Source: CAZEDU01 sp964511185 (GTDB taxonomy: Bacteria > Myxococcota > Myxococcia > Myxococcales > Myxococcaceae). Taken from it: a stretch of 35,473 nt of DNA. Both the position numbers and the translations under genes were made by a program. Shown one piece after another: positions 16,798-28,440 of this stretch. How positions within the stretch are numbered: position 1 is the first letter of the stretch; each line of letters begins with the position of its first letter. The notes under the pieces are model-generated. The model ran no database searches, had not been told where the DNA came from, and was given only the letters and a program-made list of their open reading frames with translations. The stretch is taken from NCBI GenBank assembly GCA_964511185.1, contig CAZEDU010000047.1:1-35473 (forward strand). The letters run 5' to 3'.

Positions 16798-16826
16798 GGG
16801 GACGGTCCCTTTCAGGGACAGTCCCC
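16798..16826. repeat. Bidirectional hairpin/REP-like palindrome between convergent genes
   Basis: An inverted repeat of GGGGAC-G-GTCCCT, loop TTC, then AGGGAC-A-GTCCCC gives twelve pairs with one internal mismatch. It sits 24 nt after one stop codon and 3 nt before the pilT stop. It could end transcription from both sides, though no T-run follows. Its GGGAC/GTCCC core resembles REP-type palindromes associated with TnpA-REP transposases. Confidence 0.6.
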
Positions 16827-16828
16827 CC

Positions 16829-18145
16829 TCAAAAGCGCTCGATCTGAAAATCGTCGTCCTGCTTTTCCTGCGGCTTGGCCGCCGCGGGAGCTGCCGCGGG
16901 CCGTGCGGCGGGCGGGGCGGGCGTCGCCGGGGTCGTGGCGGGCCGACGCGCCGGCGCAGCAGCCGCGGGCGCGGCCGGCTGAGGCGCCCCGCTCTGCGCG
17001 AACGCCGCGGAGCCAGGAATCGGCTTCGACTCGCCGGGCTTCGACTCGAAGTCGTCCCACTTCGAGTCGGACGTGGCGCTGATGCCCGAGAAGCGCAGCG
17101 CGAAGTCGTCGGGGTTGGTCGCCTGCCGCAGCGCCTCTTCGTAGGTGACCAGGTTGTTGCGCACGAGCGACATCAGCGACTGATCAAACGTCTGCATGCC
17201 GTACGTCTGGTGGCCCTGCGAGATCGCGTCGGGGATCTCCTTCGTGCGGTCCTTGTCCTCGATGAGCTCGCGGACGCGCGAGGTGGCCTTCAAGACCTCG
17301 ACCGCGGCGACGCGGCCTTTGCCGTCCGCGCGCGGCACTAGGCGCTGCGAGATGACCGCCTTGAGCACCGACGCGAGCTGCAGGCGCACCTGCTTCTGCT
17401 GGTACGGCGGGAAGGCCGAGATGATGCGGTTGATGGTCTCGGTCGCGTCCAGGGTGTGCAGCGTCGACATCACCAAGTGGCCCGTCTCTGCGGCGGTGAG
17501 CGCGGTCTCGATGGTCTCCATGTCGCGCATTTCGCCGACCAGGATCACATCGGGGTCCTGGCGGAGCGCGCTCTTCAAGGCCGCGCTGAACGACGTGGTG
17601 TCGACGCCGACCTCGCGCTGGTTGATCACCGACCGCTTGTCGCGGATGAGGAACTCGATCGGATCCTCGATCGTCATGATGTGGTTCGTCTCGGTCGAGT
17701 TGATGTGATCGATCATCGCGGCGAGCGTGGTCGACTTGCCCGAGCCGGTCGTCCCGGTGACGAGCACCAGGCCGCGCTCCTCGAGGGAGATCTTCTCCAG
17801 CGCCGGCGGCAGCATCAGGTCCTTGATGCTCATCACCTTGAAGGGAATCACGCGCAGCACCACGCCGATGGTCCCGCGCTGCTGGAACACGTTGACGCGG
17901 AAGCGGCCCAGCCCGGGCACGCCGTACGCCAGGTCGAGCTCGTTGGCGCTCTTGAACTTCTCTTTCTGGAACTCGTTCATGATGCCGAACGCCATCCGCG
18001 CGACCTCTTCAGGCGGAAGCCGCTTGCCGTCCTTGAGCGGCACCAGCGAGCCGTCGACGCGGAACATCGGCGGCAGACCTGCTTTGAGATGAATGTCCGA
18101 CGCCCCGCCGCGCAGCGCGATCTGCAGGATCTCGTTGAGTTCCAT
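16829..18145 (-). CDS. pilT: Type IV pilus retraction ATPase PilT-like, with Ala/Pro-rich tail
   Basis: A 438-residue hexameric secretion-type ATPase that powers pilus retraction in twitching (social) motility. Residues about 1-355 match PilT: SDIHLKAGLPPMFRVDG at the N-terminus, Walker A GTTGSGKST (131-139), the Asp box TIEDPIEFL, Walker B PDVILVGEMRD, the His box GHLVMSTLHT, and ISQRLVPR. The C-terminal region YGMQTFDQSL is also PilT/PilU-like. The last 80-90 residues are a low-complexity Ala/Pro/Lys tail ending DDDFQIERF, extra to typical PilT. The start at 18145 is chosen because MELNEILQIALRGG matches family N-termini. No pilin gene is nearby; myxobacteria have several PilT paralogs. Confidence 0.93.
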   Translation of the reverse strand: MELNEILQIALRGGASDIHLKAGLPPMFRVDGSLVPLKDGKRLPPEEVARMAFGIMNEFQKEKFKSANELDLAYGVPGLGRFRVNVFQQRGTIGVVLRVIPFKVMSIKDLMLPPALEKISLEERGLVLVTGTTGSGKSTTLAAMIDHINSTETNHIMTIEDPIEFLIRDKRSVINQREVGVDTTSFSAALKSALRQDPDVILVGEMRDMETIETALTAAETGHLVMSTLHTLDATETINRIISAFPPYQQKQVRLQLASVLKAVISQRLVPRADGKGRVAAVEVLKATSRVRELIEDKDRTKEIPDAISQGHQTYGMQTFDQSLMSLVRNNLVTYEEALRQATNPDDFALRFSGISATSDSKWDDFESKPGESKPIPGSAAFAQSGAPQPAAPAAAAPARRPATTPATPAPPAARPAAAPAAAKPQEKQDDDFQIERF

Positions 18146-18220
18146 GGCAAAAAGCGTAGCACCGCGCGCGGCAGCGCCCGAAAGAAGCGCCGCCCGCACA
18201 CGGGCACACAACGCGCAAAG

Positions 18221-18255
18221 AAAAACGGGAGCTTCGTGATGGGAAGCTCCCGTTT
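18221..18255 (-). terminator. Intrinsic terminator of rplM-rpsI
   Basis: On the minus strand, AAACGGGAGCTTC with a 7-nt loop and GAAGCTCCCGTTT is followed by a run of T (AAAAA at 18221-18225 on the plus strand). This is a textbook rho-independent terminator 37 nt after the rpsI stop codon. Confidence 0.9.
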
Positions 18256-18292
18256 CGCTCCGAAACAGGTGGGGTGTTGAAAGCGCTTTCGG

Positions 18293-18694
18293 TTAGCGCT
18301 TGCTGAACTGGAAGCGCTTGCGGGCGCCGGGGCGACCGTACTTCTTACGCTCGACCGCGCGCGCGTCGCGGGTCAGGAAGCCCGCCTTCTTCAGCGGCGG
18401 ACGGAACTCGGCGTTGAGCCGGCAGAGCGCGCGCGACAGGCCGTGGCGAATGGCGCCGGCCTGGCCCGACAGGCCACCGCCGCGCACGTTCACGGTCATG
18501 TCGATCTTGCCCAGCTGCTCGAGGACCTGCAGCGGCTGGTTGATCAACATCTTCGACGTCTCGCGCCCGAAGTACTCCTCGAGCGGACGGCCGTTGACCA
18601 CCATGGTGCCGTTGCCGGCCTTGATCCACACGCGCGCCGTCGACTCCTTGCGGCGGCCCGTGGCGTAAAAACCTTTCTCCTGCGCGAATGCCAT
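18293..18694 (-). CDS. rpsI: 30S ribosomal protein S9
   Basis: A 133-residue S9 protein. The core motifs are FYATGRRKESTARVWI, VNGRPLEEYFGRE, VRGGGLSGQAGAIRHGLSRAL and the conserved basic C-terminus KKYGRPGARKRFQFSKR, whose tail reaches the P-site tRNA. It is second in the rplM-rpsI operon, a nearly universal bacterial pair, and is followed by a strong terminator. Confidence 0.99.
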   Translation of the reverse strand: MAFAQEKGFYATGRRKESTARVWIKAGNGTMVVNGRPLEEYFGRETSKMLINQPLQVLEQLGKIDMTVNVRGGGLSGQAGAIRHGLSRALCRLNAEFRPPLKKAGFLTRDARAVERKKYGRPGARKRFQFSKR

Positions 18695-18715
18695 CGTCGA
18701 TCCTTACGAGAGCTG

Positions 18716-19162
18716 TTACGCCTCGACCTCGCGGGCCGTGGGCTTCTGCGCCGCATGCGGATGCTCGGCGCCGGGGTAAACCTTGAGCTTGGTCATCATC
18801 TGCCGACCGAGCGCGTTGCGCGGCAGCATGCGGCGGACCGCGTTGACGATGACGTCTTCGGGGTGACGCTGGCGCAAGGTGGCGAGGTTCGTCTCCTTGA
18901 GCGCGCCGGGGAAACCAGCAAACGGGTGCCGGTAGTACTTCTTGTTGGTCTCCTTGGTGCCGGTCACCCGGACCTTGGCGGCGTTGATCACCACGACGTG
19001 ATCGCCGGTGTCGATCGACGGGGTGTACATCGGCTTGTGCTTACCCTTGAGCAGGGTGGCAATCTGGCTCGCCGCACGGCCAAGCACCTTGCCGTCGACG
19101 TCGATCACGTGCCATTGGCGTTGGATGTCCGCCGGCTTCGCGCTGTAAGTCCTTCGGGCCAT
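18716..19162 (-). CDS. rplM: 50S ribosomal protein L13
   Basis: A 148-residue L13 protein. Motifs are RQWHVIDVDGKVLGRAASQIA, LLKGKHKPMYTPSIDTGDHVVVINA, KKYYRHPFAGFPG and MLPRNALGRQMMTKLKVY. It starts at ATG 19162; an upstream ATG at 19177 in the same frame would add only five residues and is less likely. It is the first gene of the rplM-rpsI operon, with 21 nt between the genes. Confidence 0.99.
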   Translation of the reverse strand: MARRTYSAKPADIQRQWHVIDVDGKVLGRAASQIATLLKGKHKPMYTPSIDTGDHVVVINAAKVRVTGTKETNKKYYRHPFAGFPGALKETNLATLRQRHPEDVIVNAVRRMLPRNALGRQMMTKLKVYPGAEHPHAAQKPTAREVEA

Positions 19163-19192
19163 TTCAAAAAGCTCCACTCAGAAGGGGCGCGT

Positions 19193-19220
19193 ACATTGTC
19201 TAGATGGGCTCAAAAGTCAA
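19193..19220 (-). promoter_or_regulatory. Candidate promoter of rplM-rpsI
   Basis: On the minus strand, TTGACT (19220-19215) is followed after 16 nt by CAATGT (19198-19193), about 30 nt before the rplM start. The -35 is good and the -10 weak; it lies in the only intergenic room available for this operon. Confidence 0.45.
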
Positions 19221-19243
19221 GTTGCCCAGGGCACCTGAGCTGA

Positions 19244-21271
<2,028 letters not shown>

Positions 21272-21333
21272 AAGGCGAGGCAGCGGGCAAAAGCCTCATA
21301 CCGCAAATGAAGTTGAGGTAAACAGACGGTCCC

Positions 21334-21831
21334 GTGGCCAAATCCTCCGCCGTCAAGAGCGCGTTTGACTCCCCCGGCCATCCCGCTTCGAGCGAGGAGC
21401 GCGCCGCCTTCGCCCGGCTCTCGAAGCGGGAGTTCCTCGATCAGCTCGGCAAGCTCGCCAAGGAGTTCGCCGCCGACCCGGGCAACCCCGGCAGCTACGG
21501 CTGCACCGACTGCGAGCGCTGCGCCAACTGCATGTTCTGCAAGGAGTGCACGGGCTGCTACCAGTGCACCCACTGCATCCGCTGCGAAGGCTGCAACAAC
21601 TGCTCGCACTGCGTCGACTCGAAGGGCTGCAACGCGAGCGCGTATTGCGTGCAGTCGCAGAACTGCACCGGCAGCGCTTACTTGGTGCTGTGCCAGAACC
21701 TGTCCGACTGCACGTACTGCTTCGGCTGCGTCGGCCTCTCGAAGAAGGACTTCCACATCCTCAACGTGGGCTTCTCGCGCCAGGAGTACTTCGAGATCAC
21801 CAACCGGCTGAAGAAAGAGATGGGCCTGTAA
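21334..21831 (+). CDS. Period-3 cysteine-repeat protein (putative metal-binding or disulfide solenoid)
   Basis: A 165-residue protein with a GTG start at 21334. The first 55 residues look helical and polar. From Cys57 to Cys93 there is a Cys at every third residue (C57, C60, C63 and so on, 13 in a row; for example CTDCERCANCMFC). Further Cys stand at 99, 105, 111, 120, 126, 129 and 132. All 20 Cys in the protein fall on positions divisible by three. Between 93 and 120 the alternate register positions are mainly Ser (96, 102, 108, 114). Such strict triplet phasing suggests a regular solenoid or a metal-thiolate array. I do not recognise a characterised family. No signal peptide is present, so it is probably cytoplasmic. 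The SUMF1-like gene follows after 4 nt and is surely co-transcribed. The last 30 residues (FHILNVGFSRQEYFEI onwards) are ordinary. Confidence 0.85.
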   Translation: MAKSSAVKSAFDSPGHPASSEERAAFARLSKREFLDQLGKLAKEFAADPGNPGSYGCTDCERCANCMFCKECTGCYQCTHCIRCEGCNNCSHCVDSKGCNASAYCVQSQNCTGSAYLVLCQNLSDCTYCFGCVGLSKKDFHILNVGFSRQEYFEITNRLKKEMGL

Positions 21832-21835
21832 GGGG

Positions 21836-22561
21836 ATGATCCGCGTTCCCGCCGGGCCGTTCCTGCGCGGCTCGCCGAAGGGCTTCGCGCTCCCCAACGA
21901 AGAGCCGCAGACGACGCTCACCCTCTCGGCGTTCGAGATCGATCCGCTCCCCGTCACGGCCGAGGACTTCGAGCGCTTCATCGCGGCGGGCGGCTACACG
22001 ACGCGCGCGCTGTGGAGCGACGAAGGCTGGGCGTTCGTCGAACGGGACAAGCTCGGCCGCCCGAGGTTTCACGGCGAGCCCGAGTGGGCGCACGTGACCG
22101 GCCCCCAGCAGCCGGTGGTCGGCGTCAGCTGGTACGAAGCCCAAGCCTACGCGCGCTTCGCCGGCAAGCGGCTGCCCACCGAAGCCGAATGGGAGAAGGC
22201 GGCGCGCGGCGGCGACGGGCGGGTCTACCCATGGGGCGACGCGTGGGAGGAAGGCCGCTGCTCCTTTCGCGGCGGCACCGTGCGCGCGGCGCCGCCGGTC
22301 GGGCGCTACCCGTCCGGTGCCTCTCCTTACGGCGTGCTCGAGATGGCGGGCGGCGTCTGGGAGTGGTGCGCCGACTGGTACGACGAGGGCTACTACGCCC
22401 ACGCGCCCTCGACAGACCCCCAAGGCCCTCCGAGCGGCCAGATGAAGGTCGCGCGCGGCGGCGCGTGGAACGCGCTGCCCTTGCTCAACCGCACGGCCAA
22501 CCGCAACGCCTGGCGGCCGACCGCGCGCTTCTCGAACATTGGGTTTCGCTGCGCGCGCTAG
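21836..22561 (+). CDS. SUMF1/FGE-sulfatase-domain protein lacking the formylglycine-enzyme Cys pair
   Basis: A 241-residue stand-alone SUMF1 (formylglycine-generating-enzyme-like, C-type-lectin fold) domain. Hallmarks are IRVPAGPFLRGS at the N-terminus, PVVGVSWYEAQAYARFAGKRLPTEAEWEKAARGG, YPWGD, VGRYPSGASPYGVLEMAGGVWEWC and the C-terminal FSNIGFRCAR. True sulfatase-activating FGE has a C-x4-C pair before the final GFRC; the corresponding region here (LLNRTANRNAWRP) has no Cys, so classical formylglycine formation is unlikely. The domain is also used in ergothioneine synthases and effector proteins. It is coupled to the Cys-repeat gene upstream. Its stop overlaps the stop of the convergent methyltransferase gene in the palindrome CTAG (22558-22561). 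Confidence 0.9.
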   Translation: MIRVPAGPFLRGSPKGFALPNEEPQTTLTLSAFEIDPLPVTAEDFERFIAAGGYTTRALWSDEGWAFVERDKLGRPRFHGEPEWAHVTGPQQPVVGVSWYEAQAYARFAGKRLPTEAEWEKAARGGDGRVYPWGDAWEEGRCSFRGGTVRAAPPVGRYPSGASPYGVLEMAGGVWEWCADWYDEGYYAHAPSTDPQGPPSGQMKVARGGAWNALPLLNRTANRNAWRPTARFSNIGFRCAR

Positions 22562-23745
22562 AGCACGCGCAGGAAGAACGCCTTCAAGTAGTCGGTCTCG
22601 GGGACGCCGAAGAGGCCGGGGTGATCCAGGCCGGCGCCGCGCCGCTCGAGGATCTGCACCGGGCGCTTCGCGTCCTCCGCCGCGGACAGGAGCATCTGCT
22701 CGAAGGCCGGGCGCGTCAGCTTGCCCGAGCAAGAGCAGGTGACGAAGAGCCCGCCTGGCCTGAGCAGCCTCAAGCCGCGCAGGTTGAGCTCGTGGTAGGC
22801 GCGCAGCGCCGCGGGCAGCCCCTCTTTGCGCTTCACGAAGCCAGGCGGGTCGAGCACCACGGTGTCGAACTTCCTGCCTTCCTTGTCGAAGCGCTTGAGC
22901 ACGTCGAACGCGTTGGCGCACTCGACCTTTACGTTCGCCCGGCCGTTCAGCTTCGCGTTCACCTCGATGCGCGCCGCCGCGGTCGCGTCTTGTTCGACCG
23001 CGAGCACGCTGGAGCAGCTCCCCGCCAACGCGAGCGCGAACCCGCCGTGGTAGCTGAAGCAGTCCAGCGCGTCGCCCGCCGCCAGCTCGCCCGCGCGGAC
23101 GTGGTTGTCCACCTGATCGAGGAACGACCCGGTCTTCGAGTCCTCGAGCAGGTCGGTCTCGAAGGCGGTCTTTCCCTCGTGGTAGCGGACCTTCGGATCA
23201 CCGCCGCCCACGAGCCAGCGGGTCTCGCGCGGCAGCTTCTCGAAGTCCCGGCCGGAGCCGTCGTCGCGGCAGACGACGCGGTCGGCGCCGAAGAGGTCCG
23301 CGCACAGCGCGGCGAGCATCGCCTTGCGCGCGTCCATTCCCTCCGAGAGCGTCTGCATCACCAGCGCGCTCCCGTAGCGATCCACGAACAGCCCCGGGAG
23401 CAGATCCGCCTCGCCGTGCACCACGCGGTAGGCGTCGCGGCCGACGAGCGTCCGGCGGCGCTGGAGGCACGCCGCCAGCCGTCTGCGGAAGAACGCCTCG
23501 TCGATCGGCTCCTGCTCGGGCGGGCCGCGCGTGAGCAGCCGAAGCGCGAGCGGCGACTTGCGGGCGTACAACGCCTGGCCAATCGGGTTTCGCTGCTTGT
23601 CGACGACCAGCACCACCTCGCCGGGGGACTCGACCGCGGGCGGCTCGACGAGCTCGGTGCGGTAGCACCACGGGTGTCCGCGCCTCAAGGCGCGCGCGCC
23701 CGCCACGCTCACCACCGCCACCGCGCGTCCCGCTGGAGCCGTCAT
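22558..23745 (-). CDS. Class I SAM-dependent rRNA methyltransferase, RlmI-like (PUA plus MTase)
   Basis: A 395-residue protein with an N-terminal PUA-type RNA-binding region (RALRRGHPWCYRTEL, about residues 18-32, and RNPIGQALYARKSPLALRLL). An EEHD-type middle follows (HGEADLLPGLFVDRYG). The C-terminal Rossmann methyltransferase has LDCFSYHGGFALALAG (SAM motif I), AVEQDATAA, and VVLDPPGFVKRKEG (catalytic DPP). This matches RlmI, which makes 5-methylcytosine in 23S rRNA, or close paralogs. A Cys appears in the expected VTCSCSGKL segment. Specificity is inferred. Confidence 0.92.
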   Translation of the reverse strand: MTAPAGRAVAVVSVAGARALRRGHPWCYRTELVEPPAVESPGEVVLVVDKQRNPIGQALYARKSPLALRLLTRGPPEQEPIDEAFFRRRLAACLQRRRTLVGRDAYRVVHGEADLLPGLFVDRYGSALVMQTLSEGMDARKAMLAALCADLFGADRVVCRDDGSGRDFEKLPRETRWLVGGGDPKVRYHEGKTAFETDLLEDSKTGSFLDQVDNHVRAGELAAGDALDCFSYHGGFALALAGSCSSVLAVEQDATAAARIEVNAKLNGRANVKVECANAFDVLKRFDKEGRKFDTVVLDPPGFVKRKEGLPAALRAYHELNLRGLRLLRPGGLFVTCSCSGKLTRPAFEQMLLSAAEDAKRPVQILERRGAGLDHPGLFGVPETDYLKAFFLRVL

Positions 23746-23753
23746 CGCGCCGC

Positions 23754-24956
23754 TTACTCGAGCCCCCGCGCCGCGAGCTCGACGTCGTCTTCACCGCGCA
23801 GGTGGCCAATCTCGTGGAGCAAAGTGACGCGAATCTGCTCGATGAGCTCCTCGCGGGTCTTCACCGCGCGCGTCAGGTTTCGGCGGTAGAGCGCCACCGA
23901 GCGGCACGGCTGCTTCGAGGCGCGGTCGCTCTCGCAGCGCTCGCCGAGCGGCGGCCCGCGAAAGAGGCCGAGGATGGTGGGCGAGAGCGGCGGCTCGCCC
24001 GAGAGCAGGTCCTCGTCGAGCGGGAGCTCCTCGGTGGCGACCGGCACGCCTTTCAAGTCCCGGCGCATGTCCGCCGGGAGCGCGGCGACGGCGCGCTTGA
24101 CCTCGGCCTCGAACTCCTCGCGCGACATCGGCTGCGGGGGGTGGAACTCGCTCGGGCTCAGGCGCCGCGCCTTGGCGAAGAGGCGCTCGGCCTCCGCGGG
24201 CTTTCCGGCGCGCTCGAGCAGGAGCCCCATCTGGTGATGCGCGTGCGCGCCGTGGCTCGGGTCGTCGAGCAGCTGGCTGAAGGCGCGGCGCGCGTCCTCG
24301 AAGCGGCACAGCTCGAAGAGGGCGACCGCGCGCTCGTACTGCGCGTCGGTGTCGCTCTTCTCGATGGTGAGCGAGAGCTGCGCGCGCTCCAGCGCCTGCG
24401 AGGCCCGCCCCAGGTCGTTGTTCGCCATCGCCGAGAGCAGCGCGAACTGGCCCAAGAGCTCCGCGTCGTTCTCCTCCCGCGCGAGCCTCAGCCCCCGCTC
24501 GGCGTAGATCGCCGCGAGCTCGTCTCGCTCGCGGGTCGAGGGCAAGGCCACCGCGAACAGGTGCGCGGCGCCGAGCAGCGCGTCCAAGTGGTTGGGGTCG
24601 ATGGCGAGGGCGCGCGCGTAGGCCAGGCCCGCCTCGTCGAGCCGGTCGAGCGCGGCCAGGGCGGCGCCGCGCTCGGAGTGCGTCTGGGGATCGTCCGGCT
24701 CGAGCGCGGCCGCTTGCGCGGCGCACGCCAACGCGTCCTCCAGGCGCCGAGCGTCGTAGTACACGCGCGCCGCCTCCAGCGGGTCCTTGCCGCCGGGGCG
24801 GCAGACCGGCAGCACCGCCGGCGCGGACCTGTCGTGCGAGTGGCTCGAGGCCGCGCCCAGGCGAGAAGACGTGGGAGGCTCGAGCGGCTCGCCGACCGGC
24901 GACCTCTGACACGAGACCAAGGACAGCCCAATCGAAAGGACCCAGCCGCCGCGCAT
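23754..24956 (-). CDS. TPR lipoprotein fused to a zincin-like metallopeptidase domain
   Basis: A 400-residue protein. The signal ends in lipobox LVSC (Cys near residue 16), followed by a Ser/Pro linker. About five TPR-like units (YYDARRLEDALACAAQAAAL, AYARALAIDPNHLDALLGA, FAKARRLSPSEF and others) cover roughly 55-270. The final part carries acidic stretches and RRNLTRAVKTREELIEQIRVTLLHEIGHLRGEDDV. The HEIGH (381-385) with the following D is the zinc-binding signature of the small MMP-like metallopeptidase family (PF06262 type), usually stand-alone. A fusion to TPRs with a lipid anchor is unusual. It may degrade envelope proteins; the substrate is unknown. It lies 8 nt upstream of the methyltransferase gene on the same strand. 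Confidence 0.87.
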   Translation of the reverse strand: MRGGWVLSIGLSLVSCQRSPVGEPLEPPTSSRLGAASSHSHDRSAPAVLPVCRPGGKDPLEAARVYYDARRLEDALACAAQAAALEPDDPQTHSERGAALAALDRLDEAGLAYARALAIDPNHLDALLGAAHLFAVALPSTRERDELAAIYAERGLRLAREENDAELLGQFALLSAMANNDLGRASQALERAQLSLTIEKSDTDAQYERAVALFELCRFEDARRAFSQLLDDPSHGAHAHHQMGLLLERAGKPAEAERLFAKARRLSPSEFHPPQPMSREEFEAEVKRAVAALPADMRRDLKGVPVATEELPLDEDLLSGEPPLSPTILGLFRGPPLGERCESDRASKQPCRSVALYRRNLTRAVKTREELIEQIRVTLLHEIGHLRGEDDVELAARGLE

Positions 24957-25031
24957 GCGCGAGCGATGCTAGAGCCTTTCGGCGCCCTGCGCGAACCGGC
25001 GGCCGCGCCGGGCGTCACCGGCGCAAGACGG

Positions 25032-25991
25032 CTACCAGAGCGCCAGCTGCGACGGCGCGGCCCTCGGCGTGGCGCGCGGCGCGGTGGCCTGCGCGTGCGG
25101 CTCGAGGCCGAGCGACGTGCAGAGCCGATCGAACGTTCGAATCAGCTCGAGCTTCTCGTCTTCGCCCGGCGGGCGGCGCCCCAACACCCGGCGGAAGCGG
25201 GTGGCGAGCGTGGGGTACGCCTCGGTCACGCGCTGGAGGAACAGCTCGCGTTGGCCGTGCGCGAACTGCATGAAGGCGAGGCCCGCGAACCGCCCGCCCG
25301 CGTTCGCCGCCCGAGTGAGCAAGGGCTCGAGGCCGAGCTCGTCCTCGTCCAGCCCGCTCATCACCGGCGACACCATCAGGCCGACGTTGACGCCCGCCCG
25401 CGAGAGTGCCTCCATCGCCGCCAGCCGGCGGAACACGGTGGGCGCCTTGGGCTCCAGCAGCCGATTGATCTTGTCGTCGATCGACGCGATCGAGAGCGCC
25501 ACCGAGACGCGGCTGCGCTTGGCGATCTCGCGCAAGAGGTCGGTGTCGCGCGCGATCATCGAAGAGCGGGTGTTGATGTGCAAGTCCAGCCCTTCGAAGC
25601 CGGCCAGCACCGAGAGCACCGCGCGGGTGATGCGGGCGCCCTCCTCCACCGGCTGCCAAGGGTCGGTCGCGGAGCCGAGCACCAGCTGCCGCTCGCGCGG
25701 GTCGTTCTCTTTCAGCTCGCGCTGCAGCACCTCGGCCGCGTTCGACTTCATCAACACGCGGCTCTCGAACGCCCGCCAGTCGGAGAAGCTCTTCTTGTCG
25801 AGCCGCGCGCTGCAGAAGGTGCAACCGAACTCGCAGCCTTCGTAGGGGTTGATCGCCCAGTGCCAAGGGCCGCCGTCTTTCGACTCGGGTCTGATCAGCG
25901 AGCCGATGCGGAGGGCGGTGTAGCCCGACCCTTCGGGGCGGGGGGCCTTGTTCTTTCCTTCGTACTCGTGAAACCCAGCGTTCGAGAACAT
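25032..25991 (-). CDS. Radical SAM protein, SPL/Rv2578c-like
   Basis: A 319-residue radical SAM enzyme. The iron-sulfur motif CEFGCTFC (C-x3-C-x2-C) follows HWAINPYEGCEFG. It continues with SATDPWQPVEE, LDLHINTRSSMIARD, VALSIASIDD and NVGLMVSPVMSGLDEDEL, as in SPL-like (spore photoproduct lyase-related) radical SAM proteins found widely outside spore formers. The N-terminus GSGYTALRIGSLIRPESK is also typical. The start at 25991 is set by a perfect AGGAGG 5 nt upstream; the longer frame to 26096 is rejected. The reaction is unknown. The upstream region carries four TGATCA palindromes. Confidence 0.92.
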   Translation of the reverse strand: MFSNAGFHEYEGKNKAPRPEGSGYTALRIGSLIRPESKDGGPWHWAINPYEGCEFGCTFCSARLDKKSFSDWRAFESRVLMKSNAAEVLQRELKENDPRERQLVLGSATDPWQPVEEGARITRAVLSVLAGFEGLDLHINTRSSMIARDTDLLREIAKRSRVSVALSIASIDDKINRLLEPKAPTVFRRLAAMEALSRAGVNVGLMVSPVMSGLDEDELGLEPLLTRAANAGGRFAGLAFMQFAHGQRELFLQRVTEAYPTLATRFRRVLGRRPPGEDEKLELIRTFDRLCTSLGLEPHAQATAPRATPRAAPSQLALW

Positions 25992-26324
25992 CCGGGCCTC
26001 CTGTCGCGCGTTCGGCCAGAAGAAATATTGACAACCCGATTTCTGCGCGCGCAGGGAAAGCATCGCCGGTCGATCTGACAATCCCCCGCTGATCATTTTT
26101 CCGACAAGGAAGTGCGCCGGAGGCCGACAAATCGGCCTCAGCGGCGACGAGACCTGATCAGCGCGGACCTTGTCGCACCCGCCGAGGTTTCACGCGATTG
26201 ATCAGCAACTTGCGCTGACTGATCAGCGACACGGACCCCGACCCACCTGCACGCCATGCCTTCCGCCCGGAGCGTTCGAGCGGGGGAGCATGTAGACAAA
26301 TGAGCGCAAGAGGGCCGCCCGCGG
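25992..26324. promoter_or_regulatory. 333-nt intergenic region with four TGATCA palindromes and a hairpin
   Basis: There is no gene here. TGATCA occurs at 26090-26095, 26155-26160, 26199-26204 and 26220-26225, mostly as CTGATCAGC or a close variant, with spacings of 65, 44 and 21 nt. A perfect 8-bp hairpin, GAGGCCGA/TCGGCCTC (26120-26139), lies between the first two and may terminate the transketolase transcript. A TTGTCAATATTT stretch on the minus strand near 26025-26036 could be part of the radical SAM promoter. The repeats look like operator sites for an unknown repressor or activator of the radical SAM gene. Confidence 0.5.
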
Positions 26325-28352
<2,028 letters not shown>

Positions 28353-28440
28353 CGGCGGCTCCGCGCTTTTCAAAGACGGTGGGGGATGGATCCAGCGGGC
28401 GCTGGGTCTACCTCGCGGCAGCCGATCAAGTGAAGCTGGA

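Noticed and set aside
23802..26078. 758-codon plus-strand open frame over the TPR-metallopeptidase and radical SAM genes
   Set aside because: No family motif and Arg/Ala/Leu-rich; the minus-strand genes are well supported.
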